Shown: one piece after another, positions 55,665 through 64,000 of the stretch
How the letters are laid out: every line of letters starts with the position of its first letter
Numbering within the stretch: position 1 is the stretch's first letter
Assembly: GCF_001642475.1 (NCBI RefSeq)
Contig: NW_019174009.1
Location: 1 to 64,000 of the forward strand
DNA from: Fonsecaea monophora
Taxonomy: Eukaryota > Ascomycota > Eurotiomycetes > Chaetothyriales > Herpotrichiellaceae
Direction: 5' to 3'
Length of the DNA: 64,000 bases
Notes under the pieces: generated by a model
Told to the model about the DNA's origin: nothing
Database searches by the model: none
Seen by the model: the letters and a program-made list of their open reading frames with translations, nothing else
Translations under genes and position numbers: made by a program

Positions 55665-58558
55665 GGGTGATTGGGCACCAAGGGTTGAACGAGGTGCTAC
55701 CTCTAGACAGGCACTCGTTGCCTTTGCATGGGCCCGAGTGAGGACTTGTGGAGGCGACGGTACCCAGTCATGGTGTGTGGTAGTATGGAAGAAAACCCTG
55801 GCAAGTGTGTGGTAAGGCGACCGGGATAAGGGACAGAATTAAGCGAACGGACTCAAGGTGTCTACTGGATACGAGCCGTACTTGACATGATGGAGTTTTG
55901 GGACGGGAAACTTTACTAGTACTAGCAGTGAGCAATGCAAACAATGACTAGGTACTACGACAAGGTAACTGGACCAAGGTCGAGCGGATGCAAAGCTTTG
56001 TGTCTACTACCACCACTACCCATGCACCCATGCACACATGTGTAAGCACCGAGTAGAGCAGGTACTTAGATGTAGGTACCCACGGTGCCACGGCACCCAG
56101 CGTACTGTAGCTAGGTGGGCACTGGATAGATGTACTGGAAGGTCAGTTAGTGGCATACGAGCTCTGACAACTTGACAAAAGGCACAAAGCGAGAGAGAGG
56201 TAGGCATCCACACTCCATCCTCCGAACTTGCATGCTGCATGCATGCATGCTACGGTGCGCGCCCTGCACTGCACCCTGGAACTGAGACATTGCTAGGAAA
56301 AGTGGCGAAGATGCATGCAAGAGGCAAAGAAAGAGCCTCCAGCCTCTAACCTCTAGCAATATTCCCCAACCTCAAATCTCAGAAACAAGGAAAGACATTT
56401 ATTATTTTTTCCATTTCAAGGCCTGCTGGCCTGGAGGGGATGACGATCCATGTCTTTCATAAACTATGAACATGGAGATGAGTACAGCTTCAAGTAGAGT
56501 GGCAGGGTCTCTCTCTCTCCACCCGGGAACTGGGAAGTCCAGTTGTCAAGGACCCGGAGAAATGTGGTGTGGAAGGGTGTGGTGTGACCACAAATTATTT
56601 CTTTTTTTTCTAAAAAAAACAAAAAACAAAAAATAAATTCCGGAAATATCACCGGGCTGACCTACAAAGTACGATAACAAGTACAAGTAAATGTGGTATA
56701 TTTGCGTAAAGAGTTCCGTAGGAATTAAACAAAAACCGTACGAAAGATACCTACCTACCTAGCTTACCTACAAATTACGAATGACGATTTCACAAGTATC
56801 ACTAAGTCAGATGAATTAGATTTGTGCAAAACAGCTGTGGTGCAGGCTATAGGGAGTGCGGGCTGAAAATCCCCCGGATGAGAGAAAGGGGGAAAGAGAT
56901 GATCTTGAAGGGGTGGCGACTTGTGGATTGTGTAGGGTAGGTATTGTGGTTGAAGCTCGCAAGGGAACGAAATTCTTTCAGGTCCACCCAAGAACCTTGG
57001 TTTGCGGGGTGTGTGGTGGGAAGAAAAGCAAGAAAAACCTGGGAACGTGGGACATGGGTATACATACCTCGTACGTACTACATGAGTAAGGTACCAAGGT
57101 ACTTACATGGGTTAGCATCGTATACTGGCAAGCTCTTATCCTATAGGAGGAGGAGGAACATGAGTGGGTCTTTCTAGCTTCAGCTGTGGATGGCGCGAAT
57201 AGGCGAACCGCTTGTGGGTCCCCCGCTCTTTAATGTCCTTTTAATGCGAGGGCAACACTAACCCCGCCCAGGGCCTGTCGACGTCGGCGGATCTGAGGCT
57301 GAGGGGAGCAGGAGCCATGGAAAGGTGGTTCGAGGCAGGTTCTCTCAATGGGCGAGAGAGTGCCGCATTTGCCGTTACAACCCGGAGAATGGAGCCGTAT
57401 ATATTGATTGCTTTACACGGGCTGTTGGCTCGAGAGTCACTGGAGGGGGACGCCATGAGTGACCGAACAGTGTGTGCGCAATACCTAATGGAATAGTATG
57501 TGATTGCCCGTGTGCCAGTAGTAGAAGGGATTGAATCCTGTCTTACAACCATACTTTGTCCTCTGTCTCGTTCGCCCTCTCTTTTCTCTGTACGGAGATG
57601 AGTAACCGGGAGTCAGGAAATTTAATCCACGGTGGGTATCTGCCAGTCAGCACCTGCAGTCCACGATCACCATCATCATTACATCCTGACCTCACTTTGA
57701 CGGGATGGATGTTTGGATGGATGAGTGAGTGATTAAGTAGGCAATGGGCCAGCGTATCCGAGCAGAGTACCTCGTACCAAGTGGAGAAAGAGAGAGGGGA
57801 AGAGACGGACAGAGAAAGCGAGCTGAATAGACTCAAGAGAGGTGTGAGTGTGTGTGTGGACTTTTGATCGGTCCAGGAATTGTATTACATCCGGTGCCAT
57901 CCCAACTTGCACCTTGCATGCTTGCCGTGCTTGCCACCACCACCACTGCCAGGTACCAAGTCCAAGAGTCTGTGTTGAAGCTAGGAGTTTGCCCGCGTTC
58001 CATGGCCTCTTTCAACGTCCACTATCTCTACTCTCCTGTAACTAGAAAAACCAAATGCTTAGGGAAAAAAACTCCAAAGAAACAGGGAAAGATAGCTCCA
58101 AGATATGGTCATTGTCGCAGAGACGTCACTGCAGGACTTCAATGCGAAATATATATGTAAAAAGTACCCAGTATTGCCACTATGAATTACCACTTTGTAT
58201 GTTTGAGAATGGAAAGAGGAGCCTTGGTCGTCAGTGAGCCCAGAAGCTGCCTGCCGCCAGTGCCGGTCATATGCCCATATTAAATTCCGTTTTCCCAATG
58301 CTTTCGTTTTTTCCCGGTTTTCCCCCTTCGCCGTTGCTGTGAGCTTTGTTGACAAATGTCATGTCGTCGTCGGTGATCGTCGATCGTTGATCAGTTTTCA
58401 AAATAAGTCGTGGTAGTGGTCAGGAAAATCATAACCCATTCATCAATCCCTTTTTGTGCACAATGCCTCTCCACACGTCACTCCGTTCCATGGCTTCTCA
58501 GCTTTCATCCCCGCTCCCTCACCTCAGAAAGCTTCGGACTGGGGGAGTAAGGAGAAAA
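55665..58558. other. Gene-free region, about 2.9 kb, low-complexity tracts
   Basis: No gene recognised. Contains ATGC repeats near 56234-56250 (tgcatgcatgcatgc), an A/T-rich tract at about 56597-56638 with T8 and A8 runs that could fold on itself, tacctac/gtacct runs at 56750-56770 and 57070-57110, and a (tg)n tract near 57841-57859. It separates the AAA+ ATPase from the repeat cell-surface gene, which are transcribed towards each other. Confidence 0.45.
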
Positions 58559-59141
58559 TCACTTTCGGTTCCAGTCACCCCAGGTCTGGGAGCAAGGAGC
58601 AGTGACGGTCTCAGTGATGTAGACAGATTCCGGCACGGCAGTGTAGGTGACCGTAGCGGTTTCAGTCTCGGTCTTGTAGACGGTGCTGTATGCAGTGGTC
58701 GTAGTGGGAACTGGAAATCAGAGTTAGTTTGAGTTCAAAGTTCCAAGGGTGCTCGAAATGTAGACTCACCAGTGATGGTGCTGTAGACAGGCTTGGTCTC
58801 AGTCACGGTAGCAGTGGAATAGACGGTGCTGTAGGCGGTGGTGGTGGTTGGCTGTTTACAAAATGGTCAGCATAGCTGCTCCCAAGAAGTTCCTTTGGAG
58901 GGGTAAATCTCACCTTGTACACCGTGGAGTAGGCAGTGGAGTAAGCAGTGGAGTAGACGGTGGAGTAAGCGGTGGTATAGACAGTCGAGTAGGCAGTCGA
59001 GTAGGCCGTCGAGTATTCAGTGGTAGTCACGTATTCGGTGGTGGGCACACAGGTGCTGGACCAGTCGTTCCAGGCACCATCTCTCTTAACGGCAGCAGCA
59101 GCGGCGCTGGCGACGAAGAGGGCAGCAGAGAAGAACTTCAT
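58559..59141 (-). CDS. Small secreted Tyr-Ser-Thr repeat protein
   Basis: A 153-aa protein in three exons (59141-58914, 58851-58770, 58710-58559) with phase-consistent introns. It starts with a signal peptide MKFFSAALFVASAAAAAVKR; KR is a likely Kex2 site. The mature chain is a low-complexity array of AYST / VYST / TVYSTAY units (about residues 40-120) with many Thr and Tyr, probably O-mannosylated, as in fungal cell-surface proteins. Before the repeats stands GAWNDWSSTC, and the protein ends with APCSQTWGDWNRK, so a WxDW-like motif with a nearby Cys caps both ends. No GPI-anchor signal is apparent at the C-terminus. Function unknown; wall or matrix adhesion is an inference from composition. 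Confidence 0.8.
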
Positions 59142-62100
59142 TTTGATTGAGTTGGGTGATTGATGTGGGTTGTTTTAAAAACGAGGGAGATGGAGATTGT
59201 TTCGAAAGCGAAAGGCTGTGAGGGAAAGCGAAGGAAGATCTTTTGGAGTAGATCGTTTGCTTTGGACTGTGCTTGTTGGGCTGATGATGGAGGAAGAGAA
59301 AAGGCGATTGAACAACCTACCGTCATGTCTTTATATCCTTGACTGGCGAGGGCACAATGGGCAAAATAGCATGATGATGGCTGGGCTGCAATTCGTCCTG
59401 TCGCTGGGTTGGTTTCCTGGTTTCCATCGTCTCGCAGCTGACGATGGTACTGAAAGCGGAAATAGAGAGGAGCGGGGACTGTGAGTGGGCGGGCGGAGCA
59501 ACACACTTGGCCAGTCTAAGAGAGGAGGCGAGGCGAGGACAGGACAGCACCAAGCTGGGGTGGGTAGTAAGGTGGGCCTATAGACAGCCCTGGACCTCTG
59601 CACGTCGTAAATGCTGGACGAATCCGCATGGACTGTCTGCATCTAGTCAGCCATTCAGCACTCGATGGGCCTCATGCATTGTGTCGACAAATATGGGACG
59701 GCAGTGAGGCAGAGGCCGTGCAGTACGTGCAGTGCAAAGTTTTCTGGCAGTTAAAGTCAAACTTTCGGTTTCTTGGAAGTGGTGAAAATAGCTGACGCTA
59801 TACCAAAAGGGGAAGATTAGCGTGACTATTAGTGCAGTATTGGCCCGAGGCTTAGCCTGACGCTAGCTTCTCCCCGCAGGGTCGTGGACCAATAGGGTCT
59901 GTACGTTAGCGACCAGCCCCGTCTCCTGCCCGTTGTCTTTCCCGTGTAGATTTTCCCCCTTTTCACTCGCCATGTTTCGCAGGGGTTGCAGCCGCTAGGC
60001 CACGTTGAGCGCTATACGGGTTGTCCACTTGACAGCCGTCTCGTGTCCAGCCTCCTCGGGGTTTCAACGTCTCAACGTCTCAACGCCCAACAACGGCTGT
60101 CGTTCATGCCGTACCACGGGCTGGGTGTGCATTGGCGAGACTTGGTCTACGAGGTATTGTGCTCAATGCTCACTTGGTTCGACTTCTGAGCATGATATTG
60201 TCTGTCACCGCTATACCCTTTTTGGCTGACGGACCGCCGAAATTTACGTCATTGGGTCATCATTCGCAAGTACCTACCTCGTACACAGCTGGACAAGGAA
60301 GAAGCCGTGCTGAGGGTTTCAATATGGACATTGTCCGCGACGTATGGAATTACAACACCACACCACTCCAAAAGACAATCTTACGATCGAGTACCTGCAC
60401 CGGAGCTCTACGAGGCAAGAGGTACGGAAGGATGTTGCCAGGTACCAGGTACCAAGACACCAACCACCTCCCAAAAATTGCATCATGTATGTAACTCGGT
60501 AATGAGTACTCGGTACATACATAGCAGTAATCTTGGTCAGTCTCACGCACTTGGTTGTCCAGGTTCCCCAAGCGAAAGGCCAATAATGCCAGCCCATTCT
60601 TTAATCCTTTTTCGCCAAGCAATACCCGCCTCAGCAGGATTCAGAGGCTTAGCCTACAGCTTAAAACCACAATCACCACACCACTGTCACCGCAGTCACC
60701 ATTGCCACCTTATTTTTGATGCACGTCCCTCTCCAAGTATTTTCTCGGGGTTGGTTACAAAACCCCCCAATGGTCATTTGAAAATATCTTACTCTTACAA
60801 TACTCGAGTACAGTTAGGGCAAAGGACCCCATGTTCTCGGCCTGTCCTTCCGGGGTAACGTCACCAATAAGACATTCCGGCATCTTCCTGCATGTCTGCA
60901 CGCCAGGCACCGTGGATCATCACCATGTCTGACTTTTGTTCCATTGTTCCCTCTCCCTCTCCCCGAATCGCATCGAGGCTGGTGGCCCATCGAGAAACCA
61001 AAACCGGGCAGAGTTGGCCAGGCCGGCCATGGGGTCTGTGGACGGGTCAACATTTCCAGACACAAACATCGACAGGCAGGATTTGCTTCCCTGAGCCCCA
61101 TCCGACCGACCCCTCCCGCGTCCTTCAAATCCCTCCAAATCTCTCCTCCTACCTACCTCGTACATACGCCCTGTTTGTCATTGTTTATTTTTCGGGACCA
61201 TGGGGCTGGCTGGGCTGGCTAAGACCGGCTATTTTCTGTCAAATAAAGAACCCTAAGCGAACTCCTCCCACATGCTCGGAGGTCTCGGCTGCCGTGGCTT
61301 TTTCAACTTGTAAGAGGAAGTTGGCACAACGTCAGTCATCCTAGCTACCAACGGCCACAACACGGTGTACTCCGTAGGTATTGTTGCTCCAAAATCTGAC
61401 CCAATGCATTGTCCTGTGTTGTGTCAGGACATACTCGAACCTTCCATGTGGTGCCTTGTGCCTCGCTGTGCCGCCCGTAGTCTAATGTTGACTACCACCT
61501 CATAAGGCTGCGGGACTGTCACCAACTCCGCTCGTCCAACCCCTCAGACCACGCGGTGAGACTGACTGAACCATACATGCACCTACAGACACACGCCAAG
61601 AGGGGGGGCTGTTCAGCCCTCTGTACCTCGTAAAACACAATGCTCCCAGGATGAAACGGATCACGCTGAGCAGAACACAAATCGACATGGCTGGACGGAC
61701 AACCAGAAGCATGTCACATTGGTTTTTCCGGCACGTTTATGCAGTGGGCTTTCGGGATTCGTGATGCCTAGTGAAAAGAGCCCAGGTCTTGATCTCCCCG
61801 TACACCTTGCGTCTGCGACGTTCTTGTCTCCGTCCATGCTTGTGCGGGTGGTGGCAGGGAGGGAACGAGAACAATATCTCGTGCACAGCAGAAGGGGAGA
61901 CTAGGTGCAAAGTCCGTGGGTTTCGTTCAATCTATTGAGATCGTCGAGTGGACGGACATGCCATTCCTCAGGGACGACGGTGTCTCGAGCTAAGCAAACG
62001 AGTACGAATATCCGCCATGACCGAAAAGTCTTGGGTACCTTTCTTCTTCATCGATCTATCCCAGAACATTCCCACCACTACTTGGGAAAAATCCCTTTTC

Positions 62101-62328
62101 AAGATTTCCTGGCCCCCCTCCCCAATGAGACTGATCACGCAGTGGTGTTGATTACAGCCCCCTTTCCTTTTCCCTTTGCCAAAATCTCCCATCATCGTCG
62201 AGTTCACATCACATCAGATCAGCTCAGATTATACCCGCCACCATGACAAAAAAAAAGGGACCAAAAGTATACCCGAGTGCCAACCAAAAACCCCGCATCT
62301 CTTAACTCGCAGGTGAGTTATTTGCATC
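59142..62328. other. Gene-free region, about 3.2 kb
   Basis: No gene recognised; only frames under 190 codons with no domain pattern. Short direct repeats (caacgtct, three copies) occur near 60065-60083. It contains the promoter of the Tyr-Ser-Thr repeat gene on the left and the 3' flank of the GH55 gene on the right. Unknown RNA genes cannot be excluded. Confidence 0.4.
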
Positions 62329-64000
62329 TCACTGCTCACTCGCGAGCTCAAAGAGCGCAATCGTCTCACAAAAGTTTGCCTTGTTGACGCTGTACGGCAC
62401 GAGGTCGCTGCCCTCGTAACTAATCATGAACTGGGACCCCTTTGTGCTCAGGGCCCAGAGGTAAATGTCGGTCGAGTTGCGGAAGTCGACCATGCGCTCC
62501 TGGCAGCTCTCCGTGCCCAGACAGGCCTGCGTGTTCCAGTTCTCGAAAAAGTTGTACAGCCCGCCGCCGTACATGAAGATGGAACTCGAGTTAACGAACC
62601 GCACCGCCCAGGTGCGCGCGCAGTTGGCCTGCACGCAGTCCGAAAAGTCCGGGTCGTGCCACGACGGCTGCGGCGTAAAGGGCACCAGCGCGTTTGGGTT
62701 GCCCTGGAAGTACGCCGTCTCGTGCTGGATGTGGCCCATGAAGACGTCCTTCGCATTGACGAATTGGTAGTCGTACATGACCGAGTGTTCGGCCGCCGTG
62801 CCGTACAGCCATACAGGGCCTTGGGATTCAATGAGGAAACCACTGCCGAGAAACAATCCAGGTCAGTCAAACACTCTTTTCTTACTTTTGCATTCGTGAC
62901 TCGTCCGAAAACGGCCCTTCTGTCAACTCACCCTTTGTTGAAGATATAAATCTGCTGCCGGTCCGCCATATCCAACTCGTGGTCCGCTACCCATCCCCAC
63001 GTGTTTTCAAAATACCCGTCCGCCTGGCTCGTGACGTGTAACAACAAAAATGCGCCGATGCACTTGGTCAAGACCGGATTCGTCCCCGCGATCGGTGTCG
63101 CCGGAGTCTTGAGACAGATGTCCTGTTGTAAGTCTGTCCCTGCCGATCCACCAATGCGCCAGTGAGCATCCCACATGCCCGCCAACGCCGGTCCAGCGGC
63201 CTTGATGTTCCACTCGATTATAATGGCGCCTGGACACGGGCCCTTGACCTCGAACATGAGGTCGGAGATTTCGACCGTGCCGACTTCTCCAGGATTGCCG
63301 ATTTTCCACATCGGCTTCGGGTTGAATTCGTCGCCGAAGAGCGGGCCCGTCGCCATGACGATGCTCAACAATTCGCCAGTGATCTTGACGTCCGCCGGAA
63401 CATTGACGGTCGAGGTGACGATGTAAGCTCCCCTGTCAAAGTAGACGATTTTGCCCGTGATATGGGCGAGGTTGAAGAGTGCCTGCATCGCAACCGTGTC
63501 ATCTGATGAGAAGCAAATGTTAGACAAAAGATAGAGAGGCATCTTTCAGCAATGACAACAAAGACACACCTGTAGACCCATCACCCACGAGTCCGTTTGC
63601 TTTGGCGCTGAGGAACCCCGTATCCCATTGAAGGTTCTCGTATTGTGGTTTGACGCGGTACACGTATTGCCCATTGCTGTCGACCAGCGAGGACGGGCGA
63701 GGGATCGGGGCGAGGGCCCGCTGAATGGTCGTTTCTTGTGCAGTGTAGGCCGTCTGGCTGGCATTCTGGTAAGAGCAAGTCGTGCCGTTGAAGTACTGGC
63801 CATTCAGCGCCCGGCCCGCCGTTGTCCAGGCGTTTCCTTGCGCCCAGAGCTCGACAAACTGTTGGCCGGCGAGGATCGTCCTCGCTTGAGTGCCACCAGC
63901 GGCAGAGATGGCGACCCCGCTGCCGGTGAAGTCGACTCGCTCGATGACCAATGTCCCCGCGGCCTGGGGCGAGCTGAAACCCGGGGCATAGGGGGTGAGG
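62329..64000 (-). CDS. GH55 exo-beta-1,3-glucanase, C-terminal part (5' end outside window)
   Basis: Partial gene. Visible exons on the minus strand are 64000-63570 (continuing beyond the window), 63502-62932 and 62842-62329; joins DGST-DDTVAMQAL and IFNKG-GFLIESQGP keep phase. GH55 enzymes hydrolyse beta-1,3-glucan (laminarin, wall glucan) from the non-reducing end and have two beta-helix domains; this part covers the end of the first and most of the second. The family pattern is seen in SAKANGLVGDGST followed by DTVAMQALFNLAH, VPADVKITGELLSIVMATGP, GYFENTWGWVADHELD and IESQGPVWLYGTAAEHSVMYDY. Cysteines in C-V-Q-A-N-C-A-R suggest disulphides in a secreted protein. The protein ends ETIALFELASEQ. 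The missing 5' half would hold the signal peptide. Confidence 0.9.

Noticed and set aside
56597..56640. T-run/A-run stretch as a bacterial-type terminator or transposon end
   Set aside because: Low-complexity A/T in a fungal spacer; no neighbouring gene end or flanking duplication seen.

Overview
This is about 64 kb of nuclear DNA from a filamentous ascomycete (Pezizomycotina). The evidence is genes split by many short GT-AG introns (roughly 48-100 bp), long gene-poor spacers with tacctac/gtacct-type runs, and a gene set typical of moulds: creC and creD carbon-catabolite genes, a GH55 glucanase, a ZIP zinc transporter with a large cytosolic loop, a cytochrome P450 and several short-chain dehydrogenases. 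Some details recall Eurotiomycetes, perhaps Chaetothyriales, but I cannot name the species. No rRNA, tRNA, CRISPR or intact transposon was seen.

Layout. 1-22 kb is mainly housekeeping: a PTPA-type PP2A activator, an unknown three-exon gene, a Cys-motif disordered protein, a GT8 glycosyltransferase, a mitochondrial carrier, exosome subunit Rrp46, a Utr1-type NAD kinase, a repeat-rich protein with a tandem Trp motif, and the eIF4A-III helicase Fal1. 22.3-32.6 kb is an accessory block: a five-exon P450, a divergent NAD-type SDR, a second SDR broken by a small internal inversion, a decayed alpha/beta hydrolase, a secreted epoxide-hydrolase-like enzyme and a third SDR. It looks like a partly decayed catabolic or secondary-metabolism cluster with no PKS or NRPS backbone gene. 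33-64 kb returns to conserved genes: a degenerate metallo-beta-lactamase-fold protein, a PXB/DUF3818-type protein, arrestin CreD, WD40 protein CreC, a roadblock/LAMTOR-like protein, the nuclease Nuc1, a Zrt3-like ZIP transporter, an AAA+ ATPase, a secreted Tyr-Ser-Thr repeat protein, and the C-terminal part of a GH55 glucanase that leaves the window at 64000.

Functional links. CreC (partner of the CreB deubiquitinase) and CreD (arrestin adaptor for a HECT ubiquitin ligase) act in the same ubiquitin network that controls permeases and carbon catabolite repression, and here they lie a few kilobases apart on the same strand. The P450, SDRs and hydrolases could act in succession on one substrate, but at least two members of that block are dead.

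Exon boundaries were derived by hand from GT/AG signals plus reading-frame and family continuity. Most are phase-consistent but unconfirmed by transcripts.
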